A DNA stretch of 59,053 bases from an uncultured Eubacteriales bacterium (GCA_900546215.1 URCD01000002.1:1-59053), one strand, 5' to 3'. Positions 33,986-42,649 are shown, counted from the first letter of the stretch. Numbers and translations are program-made. Notes: generated from the letters alone by a model not told the origin.

Positions 33986-34022
33986 AAACAACGGGTACCC
34001 TGGGGTATCCGTTGTTTTTTGT
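33986..34022 (+). terminator. Terminator
   Basis: AAAACAACGGGTACCC pairs with GGGTATCCGTTGTTTT around a short loop, followed by Ts. Confidence 0.85.
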
Positions 34023-34086
34023 CTTTAATTGCGCGTTATTGGATAAGCGGGATAGGGCATATACTCCTTATTGGGAGGGTATTGCC

Positions 34087-35052
34087 ATGAAGATGAAAAC
34101 AATAAAAAAATATTTCGTGCTTTCCCAGGTTTATGTTCTCATATGCATTGTAGGAGTGCCTTTTACCGTTGCCAGGCTTTCAGCCTCGGGTGCTTCCCTG
34201 CCGCAGATTATACATGAAAAAAAGAACGGGGATACCGAGGAATATGTTCCGGCGGTTTCATATACAGTTGGCGGAGAGGACATGGAGGAGTATTTAAAGG
34301 GCGTTGTGGCCGCGGAAATGCCGGTTTCTTTCCCGCTGGACGCCCTGAAGGCGCAGGCCGTGGCGTCAAGAACATACGCAGTCAGGGCTGTGGAAAACGC
34401 GGAGTTTGAACTGGCGCCTGCCGACATAGGTCAGGCATATATAACCAAGGAAAAAATGAAGGAAAACTGGGGAGAGAATTTTGAGACCTATTACGCAAAA
34501 ATCTGCGAAGCCGTTGACGCTACGGCAGGAGAAATAATGGAATATGACGGGGAGCCGATACTGGCTGTATTCCATTCCACCAGCGCCGGGGAAACTGAGA
34601 CGGCGGGCAATATATGGAACTATGACCTGCCCTATTTGGAGAGCACCGACAGCCAGGGGGATACCTTTGCCCCAAATTATGAGGTAACAAAAACAATAAG
34701 CGAGGACGAAATAATAGCGTCCATTAAAGAAAAACATCCTGATTTTCAGGCAGAAGCGGGAACGCTGTTTGATACCATAAAAATAAATGAAAGAAGCCAG
34801 GCCGGATACATAACAGATATAAGCATAGCGGGAATGACTTTTACCGGCAAGGAGGTCAGGGAGGCGCTGGGGCTTAGAAGCAGCAATTTTACCGTTGCGA
34901 AGGCAGAAGATGGAATTTCCTTTACAACAAAGGGATTTGGGCATGGCGCAGGAATGAGCCAGTATGGGGCCAAATACATGGCCGAGAAGGGTTCGGACTA
35001 TAAAGCTATACTTGATCATTACTACAAAAATGTTACTATAGCCAAGCTATAA
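34087..35052 (+). CDS. spoIID: Stage II sporulation protein D (peptidoglycan lytic transglycosylase)
   Basis: SpoIID degrades septal peptidoglycan so the mother-cell membrane can engulf the forespore. The 321-residue protein has an N-terminal membrane anchor (YFVLSQVYVLICIVGVPF). It also has the SpoIID domain: EYLKGVVAAEMP near 78, with the catalytic Glu, LKAQAVASRTYA near 96, FHSTSAGETETA near 162, YLESTDSQGD near 184, and GFGHGAGMSQYGA near 284. ATG 34087 is chosen because GGGAGGG precedes it; an upstream extension in frame from 34012 overlaps the terminator. It indicates that the organism forms or descends from spore formers. Confidence 0.94.
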   Translation: MKMKTIKKYFVLSQVYVLICIVGVPFTVARLSASGASLPQIIHEKKNGDTEEYVPAVSYTVGGEDMEEYLKGVVAAEMPVSFPLDALKAQAVASRTYAVRAVENAEFELAPADIGQAYITKEKMKENWGENFETYYAKICEAVDATAGEIMEYDGEPILAVFHSTSAGETETAGNIWNYDLPYLESTDSQGDTFAPNYEVTKTISEDEIIASIKEKHPDFQAEAGTLFDTIKINERSQAGYITDISIAGMTFTGKEVREALGLRSSNFTVAKAEDGISFTTKGFGHGAGMSQYGAKYMAEKGSDYKAILDHYYKNVTIAKL

Positions 35053-35078
35053 AAAGGGCCGTTAAGGTCCTTTTTTAA
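35052..35078 (+). terminator. Terminator of spoIID
   Basis: AAAGGGCC pairs with GGTCCTTT (one G-T pair) around GTTAA, followed by Ts. Confidence 0.75.
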
Positions 35079-35080
35079 TC

Positions 35081-35128
35081 TTGACATTGTCTAGATATGT
35101 GATATACTCAATATAGACACTGCCTAGA
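35081..35128 (+). promoter_or_regulatory. Promoter and candidate operator of the TetR operon
   Basis: TTGACA (35081-35086), 16 bp, TATACT (35103-35108). Repeated elements around it (TTGTCTAGAT at 35087-35096; TAGACACTGCCTAGAT at 35114-35129) form an imperfect palindrome TAGACA-C-TGCCTA just after the -10 box, a likely autoregulatory site. Confidence 0.6.
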
Positions 35129-35140
35129 TTGGAGGAGGCT

Positions 35141-35722
35141 ATGAAAGACGGCTATCATCATGGAAATTTAAAGGAACAGCTAATACTTGCAGGAATAGAT
35201 ATGATAAACAGGGACGGCATAGAGGGACTTTCATTAAGAAAGGCAGCGGATAAGTGCGGAGTAAGCCACGGAGCTCCCTACAGCCATTTTAAGGATAAAA
35301 ATGAGTATTTGAAAAATATAAACGCCTTTGTTGAGGAGGAGTTTTCAAAGGCTCTTTTGGAGGCGGATAACAATGAAACCGGCGCAAACACCGTTGTAAA
35401 AATGGCGAAGGCTTACGTCAGGTTTTTCAGCGGCAATCCAAATTACTACAAATTTTTTATGGACTACGCCGATTTCAGAATTGAAATCAGTGAAACAGAG
35501 ATAAGCTGCGAAAATTCAAGACCCTTTGAAATTTTCCGCTCGGCGGCCCAGGAATATTTAAAGGGCCTGCCCAAGGACAGGATAGCAATGAATATTATTA
35601 AAATGTGGGCAATGGTGCAGGGGATAACGATTTTGGCAGTTATGCCAAGCGTAAGCTGCCATATGGACTGGGAAGAGTATACGCAAAGGCTTATATGCGC
35701 AGATAAGGAGGATAACATATGA
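35141..35722 (+). CDS. TetR/AcrR-family regulator
   Basis: A 193-residue regulator. The N-terminal HTH domain shows YHHGNLKEQLILAGIDMI and GIEGLSLRKAADKCGVSHGA followed by YSHFKDKNEYL, typical of TetR proteins of the WHG-domain group. The C-terminal ~120 residues are the ligand-binding helices (RFFSGNPNYYKFFMDYAD). ATG 35141 follows GGAGGAGG; the earlier frame start at 35129 overlaps that site. Its stop overlaps the next gene by 4 bp, so it probably controls the two flavodoxin-fold proteins downstream and its own promoter. Confidence 0.9.
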   Translation: MKDGYHHGNLKEQLILAGIDMINRDGIEGLSLRKAADKCGVSHGAPYSHFKDKNEYLKNINAFVEEEFSKALLEADNNETGANTVVKMAKAYVRFFSGNPNYYKFFMDYADFRIEISETEISCENSRPFEIFRSAAQEYLKGLPKDRIAMNIIKMWAMVQGITILAVMPSVSCHMDWEEYTQRLICADKEDNI

Positions 35723-36216
35723 CTCTTGTAATACATGATTTAAGCAAAGAAGAAGCCGCGGCGTTTGACTTTAAAGAAAGCAGGGTTATATCTGATAACG
35801 GTAGGATAAGAAACTGCATAGGCTGCTTCGGCTGCTGGGTTAAGACGCCCGGACAGTGCGTAATTCACGATGGATATGAAAACGTGGGAAGCGAGCTGTC
35901 AAAGTGCAGCCGCCTTATAATTATAAGCAGATGCGCCTACGGCTGCTACAGCCCCTTTGTTAAAAATGTTCTGGACAGGATTATTTCATATGTACACCCG
36001 TGCTTTGAAATAAGAAACGGTGAAATGCACCACAAAAGAAGATACGATAATGAAATTACAGTAGACCTGTATATGTATGGCTGCGGTATTACCGAGGACG
36101 AGAAGAAAACCGCCGAGGGCATAGTAAGAGCCAATGCCGTTAATTTTGACGGAAGGGCCGGAAGGATTGCTTTTGCTGAAAATGCGCAGGAGCTTGGAGG
36201 TGAACTGATTTGCTGA
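35719..36216 (+). CDS. Flavodoxin-fold oxidoreductase-like protein with Cys cluster, lacking the FMN P-loop
   Basis: A 165-residue protein resembling NAD(P)H-dependent FMN reductase/iron-sulfur flavoproteins. It contains CIGCFGCWVKTPGQC near residues 33-47 and the flavin-domain strand-loop RLIIISRCAYGCYSPFVKNVLDR. The N-terminal phosphate-binding loop (GSPR type) normally found in the family is absent: the protein begins MTLVIHDLSKEEAAAF. It may bind flavin only with its neighbour, which does have the loop, or not at all. It overlaps the tetR gene by 4 bp and the next gene by 7 bp. Confidence 0.75.
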   Translation: MTLVIHDLSKEEAAAFDFKESRVISDNGRIRNCIGCFGCWVKTPGQCVIHDGYENVGSELSKCSRLIIISRCAYGCYSPFVKNVLDRIISYVHPCFEIRNGEMHHKRRYDNEITVDLYMYGCGITEDEKKTAEGIVRANAVNFDGRAGRIAFAENAQELGGELIC

Positions 36217-36824
36217 CAGTATTGATAAACGGAAGTCCAAAGGCTAAGGAAAGTGCAAGCGGCGTTATACTCAGCGAGATTAAAAGCTGCCTGAAGGATA
36301 ATATTGAGGTTTGTGAGACAAGCTTTAGAAGCGGCAAAATCAGTGACGGCGATATGGAGTGCATAAAAAGGGCGGACAGCATTATTCTGGCGTTTCCTCT
36401 TTATGTTGACTGTGTACCCTCAAATGTGCTGCGCTGTCTTGAGCAGATTGAAAATACCGGCGCAAATGTATACGCTGTCTGCAACAGCGGCTTTTACGAG
36501 GCCGGACAGAACGCGCTGGCCCTTGACGTTATCAGAAACTGGTGCATACGTAACGGTCTGAAATGGAAGCGCGGTATTGGATTAGGCGGAGGGGGAGCAA
36601 TTATTGGAATGCAGTCGGTGCCTTTGGGAAAAGGACCCAAAAAGAACATAGCTAAGGCATTCGGCATATTAGCTGAAAATGTGGCTGCCGGCATAGGAGG
36701 CGAAAATATTTACGTTTCCATTGGAATACCAAGGGCTGTTTATAAAATGGCTGCCGATATGGGATGGAAGAAATTAGTCAAGGAAAACGGGCTTAAAACA
36801 GAGGATTTAAACAGAAAAATGTAA
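36210..36824 (+). CDS. Flavodoxin-fold NAD(P)H oxidoreductase-like protein
   Basis: Begins with TTG 36210 (GGAGGTGA upstream) and MLTVLINGSPKAKESASG, the FMN phosphate loop of NADPH-dependent FMN reductases. The second flavin-contact region is SIILAFPLYVDCVPSNVLRCLEQ near residue 55. A Gly-rich stretch GIGLGGGGAIIG follows near 117. It has 204 residues. Together with the preceding protein it may form a heteromeric flavoenzyme, regulated by the TetR protein. Substrate unknown. Confidence 0.8.
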   Translation: MLTVLINGSPKAKESASGVILSEIKSCLKDNIEVCETSFRSGKISDGDMECIKRADSIILAFPLYVDCVPSNVLRCLEQIENTGANVYAVCNSGFYEAGQNALALDVIRNWCIRNGLKWKRGIGLGGGGAIIGMQSVPLGKGPKKNIAKAFGILAENVAAGIGGENIYVSIGIPRAVYKMAADMGWKKLVKENGLKTEDLNRKM

Positions 36825-36867
36825 ATAGAGGGAGAGCTTTAGGTGTCACATGAAGCTCTCCCTTTTC

Positions 36868-37572
36868 TTATTTTTTGCTGTACTCATCCCATGCCTTGGC
36901 AAGCCTTAGGGCTTCGTCATATGGATTGGGGCTTCCAGCTATGGCTGATACGACAAAAAAGCCGTCTGTACCTGTTTGGGCAAGCCCCGGAATATCGTTT
37001 ATGGTAATTCCGCCGCCAACAACAACCGGAATTGGACTTAGGGAAGCCAGAAGCCTTATATCCTCCAGACTTCTGACAAGTATTCTGCCGTCTGTATCCT
37101 GACCGCAGTTGGGCTTTGTAGATGACGGATGGAGGGGACCGGCGCCGAAATAGTCAATCCTGCTGACATCTGCCGTCTTAATGTATTCAAACAGCTCATG
37201 GGTTCTTGCTGACAGGCCTATTGTGGAGTCATCTCCGAGATATTCACGGCATACCTCCACGGGGATATCAGACTGCCCCACATGTATTCCGTCAACCTTT
37301 ATTCCCTGTTTTCTTGCCGCAAGCACTACGTCAAGACGGTCGTCTATAAGAAGTGCCGTTTTATCGGATTTTCCCGCCTCCGCTATTATTTGTGCTGACT
37401 GTCCGGCAAGCTCTATCATCTCTTGGGCGGAGGCTTCCTTGGAACGAAGCTGTATACATGTAAAGCCAGCGTCAACAACTGCCTTAATCATCTGCGAAAC
37501 GGGTCGGCCGTTGGTATTTTCCGGTCCGACAACAAAGTATTTTGATATGTCTAAATTTTTTCTGATGTACAT
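36868..37572 (-). CDS. thiE: Thiamine-phosphate synthase
   Basis: Couples HMP-pyrophosphate with thiazole phosphate to give thiamine monophosphate. The 234-residue TIM-barrel protein has FTCIQLRSKEAS near residue 33, ALLIDDRLDVVLA near 73, GIHVGQSDIPVEVCRE near 97, FGAGPLHPSSTKPN near 137, and PVVVGGGITINDIPGL near 180, all ThiE landmarks. It lies 12 bp downstream of thiM, under the TPP riboswitch. The pair salvages thiazole; thiD and thiC are not here. Confidence 0.94.
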   Translation of the reverse strand: MYIRKNLDISKYFVVGPENTNGRPVSQMIKAVVDAGFTCIQLRSKEASAQEMIELAGQSAQIIAEAGKSDKTALLIDDRLDVVLAARKQGIKVDGIHVGQSDIPVEVCREYLGDDSTIGLSARTHELFEYIKTADVSRIDYFGAGPLHPSSTKPNCGQDTDGRILVRSLEDIRLLASLSPIPVVVGGGITINDIPGLAQTGTDGFFVVSAIAGSPNPYDEALRLAKAWDEYSKK

Positions 37573-37584
37573 GATGTCAGCCCC

Positions 37585-38421
37585 TTACGCTCCCTCTATT
37601 TCAAACGGATTGTCAGCTATATCCTCGGCTGAGGCGAGATACAGCTCGTCAATAAACTGGCTGTAGAAATTTCCCGGTCCTTTGACCTTGCTTTCAGCAC
37701 GGCTTCCGGCAAGGTTATATACAGCCGTGGCTGTGAGCGCGGCTATAAAGGGGGAGGCTGCGGCAGCGTACACTGCAGCGACGCCTCCCAAAGAGCAGCC
37801 GGAGCCTGTGACCTTCTCCATAAAATGTGAGCCGCCCTTGGAGTATGCAAAAACAGTGCCGTCGGTTACAAGGTCAGTTTCGCCGGATACGGCTACAGCT
37901 CCGCCAGTCCATCTGGCAAGGGCAGCCGCAGCAGCTTTTGCGGCATTTACTGTGTCTGTTGAATCAACCCCGCGCACATTAGAGCCGCCGGCGCCTCCCT
38001 CAAGTCCCCAAAGACCCGCAAGAGCTATAACTTCAGAGGCGTTTCCCCTTATTATTGACGGCTTATATTCTTTAAAGCAGCTGAGCAGCCTTGTGCGAAG
38101 CTCGCCTATTCCTATTGCAACAGGGTCAAGAACCCATGGCTTTCCTAAATCATGCAGAGCTTTGGCCGTGCGTGGCAGCGTTTCCTCGTAAATTGGAAGC
38201 AGGGTGCCGACATTGATGTATGCAGACCCTCCGGCATTGGCTAAAAATTCTCCCTCATCAGGAAGATAAACCATAGCGGCGGAGCCTCCAATCGCAAGCT
38301 GGGCATTAGCCACAAAGTTGATTGTAACGGAATTTGTTATGGAGCCTGCCATGGGATTGGTTTCCTTAACTTTTTTTACCGCCGAAGCTATCTGGTTTTT
38401 AATTTCCTCTTTGCTGTACAT
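37585..38421 (-). CDS. thiM: Hydroxyethylthiazole kinase
   Basis: Phosphorylates hydroxyethylthiazole for thiamine salvage. The 278-residue protein has the ribokinase-like fold: VTINFVANAQLAIGGSAAM near the N-terminus, PWVLDPVAIG near residue 118, IRGNASEVIALAG near 145, and the catalytic MEKVTGSGCSLGGVAA near 205. Start ATG 38421 is set by AAAGGA 9 bases upstream; an ATG at 38430 abuts that site. A TPP riboswitch with terminator lies upstream. Confidence 0.94.
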   Translation of the reverse strand: MYSKEEIKNQIASAVKKVKETNPMAGSITNSVTINFVANAQLAIGGSAAMVYLPDEGEFLANAGGSAYINVGTLLPIYEETLPRTAKALHDLGKPWVLDPVAIGIGELRTRLLSCFKEYKPSIIRGNASEVIALAGLWGLEGGAGGSNVRGVDSTDTVNAAKAAAAALARWTGGAVAVSGETDLVTDGTVFAYSKGGSHFMEKVTGSGCSLGGVAAVYAAAASPFIAALTATAVYNLAGSRAESKVKGPGNFYSQFIDELYLASAEDIADNPFEIEGA

Positions 38422-38444
38422 TGCTATCATTCCTTTCAATAAAT

Positions 38445-38475
38445 AAAAAAGATGCCTGCCGAATTGGCAAGCACC
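38445..38475 (-). terminator. Riboswitch-controlled terminator before thiM
   Basis: On the minus strand GGTGCTTGCC and GGCAGGCATC pair around AATTC (38475-38451), followed by six Ts. It directly follows the TPP aptamer and would form when thiamine pyrophosphate is bound. Confidence 0.85.
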
Positions 38476-38494
38476 TTTGACTTCTGATTAATTG

Positions 38495-38570
38495 CTTCCC
38501 TACGACAGTATTAACTGACAGGTTCAAAGGGTCAGGTTTAACCTTCTCAACTCTTAAGAGTTCCCCCGCA
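38495..38570 (-). ncRNA. TPP riboswitch of thiM-thiE
   Basis: Reading the minus strand, GGGGGAACTC, the segment ACCCTTTGAACCTG, GTTAATACTG and CGTAGGGAAG appear in the order of the conserved THI element. The 38422-38747 gap holds this element, its terminator and, on the plus strand, the next promoter. Confidence 0.95.
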
Positions 38571-38687
38571 AACGAATAAATTTAATTTTTTTTATTTTAG
38601 CACTTACAGAACCCGGTGTCAATTTAATATAGCAAGAAAAATGTTGACGGGCCTTAAGCTGTGAAATGTGCATACTTAAGCTTTTTA

Positions 38688-38716
38688 TTGACAGTGAGAA
38701 ATCAGTATATTACAAT
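38688..38716 (+). promoter_or_regulatory. Sigma-A promoter of the E2-like gene
   Basis: TTGACA (38688-38693), 17 bp, TACAAT (38711-38716), about 30 bp before ATG 38748. Confidence 0.75.
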
Positions 38717-38747
38717 TAGATTAGAAATTTTAAGGAGACTTTAATAT

Positions 38748-39665
38748 ATGAAACCACTTGAGGGAAGAACAAGAAAAAGAGGCGACAGGTACGACGGGTT
38801 TTTGGTAAGAAATGTTGACCCCATGGGTACACTGATACCGTTTATTATGAAAACAAAGGCAGATTCATGGGTGCTGATGGATGACAGGATTGACATCACC
38901 CATACGCAGGAATTTATGCGGGAAATGAGAAAAAACGGCACTATGCCTACCCTTTCGCTGTATCAGGTGGTTTTTGCGGCAATGGTAAGAACAATTGTTG
39001 ATGTTCCTGAAATAAACCGTTTTGTGCAGAACGGAAGAATTTATGCCAGAAATGAAATTAAGGGCTCCATGGTAGTTATGAGGGGACTTACAAAGGAAAG
39101 CGAGAGAACTACCATTATGCCGAAGTTTGAAATGGAGGATACTCTGACTGATATTGTTAAAAAGATCAATGATGAAATCGATCCAATAGACAGGGCGCAG
39201 AAAAAGGTCAGGGAGGATGAAAATAAGTCCTCATTCGACATGCTTCAGACTGCCTTAAGCGCAGTTCCGGCATTTATGCTGCACTTTGTTTTTGATACAA
39301 TGAAATTTTTAGACAGGCATGGCTGGCTGCCTAAGGCAATAAATCGGCTCAGCCCGTTTCATTCCAGCTTTTTTATTACAAACATGGGTTCCATGGGTAT
39401 GATGCCCGTTTATCACCATATATATGAATTTGGAACACTTTCCTGCTTCGGCGCAATAGGTACAATTGACACTGAATATGAGCTGAACAGAAAGGGAGAA
39501 ATGCAGAAGCATGTCTATCTGAATACAAAATTTGTAATTGATGAGAGGGCAACAGACGGATTTATATACGCCATGGCAATGAAAAGCTTTAAGAAATACA
39601 TAATGAAGCCGGAGCTTCTGCTTATATCGCCTAAAAATATAGTACAGGATAAAATAGACAGATAA
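38748..39665 (+). CDS. Stand-alone 2-oxoacid dehydrogenase E2 / CAT-like acyltransferase fold with altered catalytic motif
   Basis: A 305-residue protein similar to the catalytic domain of dihydrolipoamide acyltransferases, but without lipoyl or E1/E3-binding domains. The body shows SLYQVVFAAMVRTIVDVPEINRF-like core segments and FHSSFFITNMGSMGMMPVYHH near 205. The canonical motif DHRxxDG reads DERATDG at 265-271, so the catalytic His is replaced by Glu266 while Asp270 is kept. It may be inactive, or use another base. No pyruvate dehydrogenase genes are near; it is a single-gene unit. GGAGAC precedes ATG 38748. Confidence 0.8.
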   Translation: MKPLEGRTRKRGDRYDGFLVRNVDPMGTLIPFIMKTKADSWVLMDDRIDITHTQEFMREMRKNGTMPTLSLYQVVFAAMVRTIVDVPEINRFVQNGRIYARNEIKGSMVVMRGLTKESERTTIMPKFEMEDTLTDIVKKINDEIDPIDRAQKKVREDENKSSFDMLQTALSAVPAFMLHFVFDTMKFLDRHGWLPKAINRLSPFHSSFFITNMGSMGMMPVYHHIYEFGTLSCFGAIGTIDTEYELNRKGEMQKHVYLNTKFVIDERATDGFIYAMAMKSFKKYIMKPELLLISPKNIVQDKIDR

Positions 39666-39703
39666 TAAAAAGCCTTATCAATAAACGATAAGGCTTTTAT
39701 TTC
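39666..39703. terminator. Bidirectional terminator
   Basis: AAAAAGCCTTATC and GATAAGGCTTTT pair around AATAAAC, serving the E2-like gene (+) and the ABC operon (-). Confidence 0.85.
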
Positions 39704-39723
39704 AGTTGTTCTGCCAAAAGGAT

Positions 39724-40521
39724 TTATTTTGCCAGCATCATTCTGTCGTTGGCGAATTCTCCGCCGCTGACCTCTGTAAATTTTTTAAGCAGGTCGTCTA
39801 CTGTCAGGCTTTTCTTTTCCTCGCCCGACACATCGTAGATAATACGTCCCTCATTCATCATTATAAGACGGTTGCCAATGGCTATGGCGTCCTTCATGTT
39901 ATGGGTAACCATAAGGGTTGTGAGATTGTCCTCGGATACAAGCTCCTCTGTAAGCTCCAACACCTTTGCGGCGGTTTTGGGGTCAAGCGCTGCCGTATGC
40001 TCGTCAAGCAGCAGAAGCTTGGGACGTTTAAGGGTTGCCATTAAAAGGGTAAGCGCCTGACGCTGACCTCCTGAAAGGAGTCCGACTTTACTGGTCATGC
40101 GGTCCTCAAGCCCAAGCCCAAGCCTTGCAAGCGCCTCACGGTAGCTGTCCTTTTCATTGGCCTTTATTCCCCAGCCAAGCCCTCTTTTTTCGCCCCTCCT
40201 GAATGCAAGCGCAAGATTTTCCTGTATCTGCATTCCCGCGGCTGTGCCCATCATAGGGTCCTGAAACACGCGGCCTATATATTTAGCTCTTTTAAACTCC
40301 GGAGCTCTCGATATATTTATACCGTCTATTGTGATTTTCCCCGAGTCTATGGGGTATACCCCGGCAATCATATTAAGGGTTGTGCTTTTGCCCGCACCGT
40401 TTCCGCCGATTACAGTTACAAAATCTCCCTCGTTAAGATGAAGGTTAATTCCATTAAGAGCTTTTTTCTCATTTATTGTACCTTTATTAAAGGTTTTTTT
40501 CACGTTTTTAATATCAAGCAT
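39724..40521 (-). CDS. ABC transporter ATPase of a TrpXYZ-like importer
   Basis: A 265-residue ATPase with Walker A GGNGAGKST near residue 39, Q-loop VFQDPMMG near 90, signature LLSGGQRQALTLLMA near 147, Walker B KLLLLDEHTAALD near 170 and the switch His in MVTHNMKDA near 203. ATG 40521 is chosen because the family starts MLDIKNVKKTF; the longer frame reaches back into the permease gene. It overlaps the permease gene by 8 bp. The importer belongs to the COG2984/COG4120/COG1101 class, known for tryptophan or tyrosine uptake in some Bacillota; the ligand here is unproven. Confidence 0.9.
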   Translation of the reverse strand: MLDIKNVKKTFNKGTINEKKALNGINLHLNEGDFVTVIGGNGAGKSTTLNMIAGVYPIDSGKITIDGINISRAPEFKRAKYIGRVFQDPMMGTAAGMQIQENLALAFRRGEKRGLGWGIKANEKDSYREALARLGLGLEDRMTSKVGLLSGGQRQALTLLMATLKRPKLLLLDEHTAALDPKTAAKVLELTEELVSEDNLTTLMVTHNMKDAIAIGNRLIMMNEGRIIYDVSGEEKKSLTVDDLLKKFTEVSGGEFANDRMMLAK

Positions 40522-41479
40522 TATCGTCGTCTCCTTCCGTATAAGCGTTTTTAATCGCCATTTTCTGCGATACGGTAGGTATGCAGAGCGCAAGTGCAAC
40601 TATTACTGCCGATATAAGCTTCATATCATTGGCATCGAGTCCTATGTACAGAACCAGAGCCCTGATCATGAAGTAGATTACGGCGCCGACAGCGGCTGAC
40701 GCCAGCTTAACACCGAAATTAATAAAGTATTTGAACAGCACCTCGCCTATAATAATAGCGGCCAGCGCTATAACGATTGCGCCCTGACCCATGCCGATGT
40801 CGGCATATTTCTGCATCTGGGCCACAAATGCGCCTGAAAGCGCCACAAGACCGTTTGAAAGCATAAGAGCGAGAAGCTTCGTATTGTTTGTATTTACGCC
40901 AAGTGCACGTATCATTGTCTCGTTGTTGCCTGTTGCCCTGAGGGCACTTCCGATTTCAGTTCCGAAAAACCAGTACATTATAAATATTATAATAGCCACA
41001 AATACAATTCCGACCACAAGCGACGCCTGTGATTGGGTAAGGCCCAGCTTCTGAATAAGGGGAGAAGCTGTTTCGACAACAGAATTTCCTGAACGTCCCA
41101 CAAATCTGCTTATTATTGTCTGTTCATTGAGAAGGGGAAGGTTGCTTCTTCCGCCGAGTATTCTCAGATTTATTGACCACAGCGAAAGCTGTGTTAATAT
41201 GCCTGCAAGTATAGCAGGTATGTTGAATACAGTGTGAAGTATTCCTGTAACAGCGCCCGCCAGTAAGCCTGCGCCAACCGCCAAAATAGTCGCTATGACA
41301 GGGTTTACCCCATTTAAAATAAGTATGGCGCACGTACAGCCGCCAAGGGCAAAGCTCCCGTCAACGGTAAGGTCAGCTATGTCCAAAAGCTTGTATGTAA
41401 TATATACGCCCAGCGCCATTATGCCCCAAAGGATTCCCTGTCCTGTAGCGCCCAGCAAGGAAGTTAAAAGATTGCCCAT
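40514..41479 (-). CDS. ABC transporter permease of a TrpXYZ-like importer
   Basis: A 321-residue membrane protein with about eight to nine hydrophobic segments and the family-typical start GLLWGIMALGVYITYKLL-like region, here GILWGIMALGVYITYKL, and ADLTVDGSFALGG near residue 35. It forms the channel of the importer with the ATPase and binding protein encoded on either side. ATG 41479 is preferred to TTG 41488. The gene is separated from the binding-protein gene by a hairpin at 41551-41582. Confidence 0.9.
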   Translation of the reverse strand: MGNLLTSLLGATGQGILWGIMALGVYITYKLLDIADLTVDGSFALGGCTCAILILNGVNPVIATILAVGAGLLAGAVTGILHTVFNIPAILAGILTQLSLWSINLRILGGRSNLPLLNEQTIISRFVGRSGNSVVETASPLIQKLGLTQSQASLVVGIVFVAIIIFIMYWFFGTEIGSALRATGNNETMIRALGVNTNNTKLLALMLSNGLVALSGAFVAQMQKYADIGMGQGAIVIALAAIIIGEVLFKYFINFGVKLASAAVGAVIYFMIRALVLYIGLDANDMKLISAVIVALALCIPTVSQKMAIKNAYTEGDDDNA

Positions 41480-41550
41480 AATTTTCAACCCGCTTTCTAA
41501 AAACCTTTTTATTTCTTACTGCTGATAAATTCCATGTCCTTAAATACGCA

Positions 41551-41582
41551 AAAGGCTGAGCCGTTATTAAACGGCCCAGCTG
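41551..41582 (-). terminator. Intercistronic attenuating hairpin
   Basis: AGCTGGGCCGTTT (minus strand, from 41582) pairs with AACGGCTCAGCCT, followed by a short T stretch. It lies between binding-protein and permease genes and probably lowers permease expression relative to the binding protein. Confidence 0.6.
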
Positions 41583-41594
41583 AATAGATTTCAA

Positions 41595-42581
41595 TTATTG
41601 AAACGCCGACATATCAATGTTAAGCTTTGCCGCTGTTTCCTCGTTAACAGAAAGCTCATATTCATCCTCAGGCTGATACTGTATAGGCATTTCCGCAGGA
41701 TTTTTGCCATTTACGAGTATGTCTACAGCCATTTCGCCTGCCATATGACCAAGCTTATAATAATCAATTCCGTATGTAGCAAGACCGCCGGCCTCTACCA
41801 TTCCGCCCTCGCCGCAGATAACAGCAAGATTATTGTCGGTAGCTACCATTGATACTGTTGCCATTCCGTTTGCTATTGTATTGTCTGTAGGGGCAAAAAT
41901 CACGTCAACCTTGCCTACCATTGACTCAACAACAGTCTGGATTTCATTTGTGCTTGATACGGTAAAGTCTATAGCCTCAAGGCCGTTGTCTGTACATGCC
42001 TGTCTTGCCATTTCAGCCTGAATTGCTGAGTTTGACTCTGCCGAGCAGTAAAGGATACCAACCTTTGAAGCGTCAGGGAACACGTCCTTAAGAAGCTTAA
42101 TTTGGTCACCGATAGGAGTAAGGTCCGATGTACCGGTTACATTTGCGCCGGGAGCGTCGTTTGAAGCGACAAGACCGCTTTCAGCAGGGTCTGTTACGGC
42201 TGAGATAACAATGGGGATATCCTTTGTCATACCCGCCACTGCCTGTGCCGCAGGAGTTGCGATTGCATAAATAAGGTCGTTGCCGTCGTTTACAAGCTTT
42301 TCCGCTATTGTCTGGCACGTAGGCTGGTCACCTGAAGCGTTCTGCTGGTCTACCTCATACTTTATTCCAGATTCGTCAAGAGCCGCTATAAAGCCCTCGT
42401 TTGCCTTGTCGAGCGCAGTGTGCTGTGTAAGCTGGAGTACGCCGATTTTATATGTTTTGTCACTTTCAGTCTGTTCTTTGCTTTCTTCGTTTGACTGCTG
42501 CTGTGTGGTTGCAGATGAGCCGCATGCCGTAAGGGCAAATGCCGCGGTTAAAGCAACAGCTGCTTTCAAAAATTTCTTCAT
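41595..42581 (-). CDS. ABC transporter substrate-binding lipoprotein (COG2984, TrpX-like)
   Basis: A 328-residue lipoprotein. The signal peptide has KKFLKAAVALTAAFALTACG with the lipobox LTAC, then a Ser/Gln/Glu linker. The binding domain follows with YKIGVLQLTQHTALDKANEGF near residue 45, IYAIATPAAQAVAGMT near 103, and DLTPIGDQIKLLKDVFPD near 155, as in the COG2984 group. It is the first gene of the operon and has its own promoter at 42650-42678. The ligand is unknown; aromatic amino acids are possible from relatives. Confidence 0.9.
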   Translation of the reverse strand: MKKFLKAAVALTAAFALTACGSSATTQQQSNEESKEQTESDKTYKIGVLQLTQHTALDKANEGFIAALDESGIKYEVDQQNASGDQPTCQTIAEKLVNDGNDLIYAIATPAAQAVAGMTKDIPIVISAVTDPAESGLVASNDAPGANVTGTSDLTPIGDQIKLLKDVFPDASKVGILYCSAESNSAIQAEMARQACTDNGLEAIDFTVSSTNEIQTVVESMVGKVDVIFAPTDNTIANGMATVSMVATDNNLAVICGEGGMVEAGGLATYGIDYYKLGHMAGEMAVDILVNGKNPAEMPIQYQPEDEYELSVNEETAAKLNIDMSAFQ

Positions 42582-42649
42582 AAAATTTCCCCCTAATATT
42601 TTTTATCATTCCGCAGGGTGACCATCTCTTTTCCCAGCGGTTATTACAC

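Noticed and set aside
35719..36824. A single gene broken by frameshift into two flavodoxin-like ORFs
   Set aside because: Each ORF has its own start and ribosome-binding site and both contain their own flavodoxin-like core segments, so two genes are more likely.
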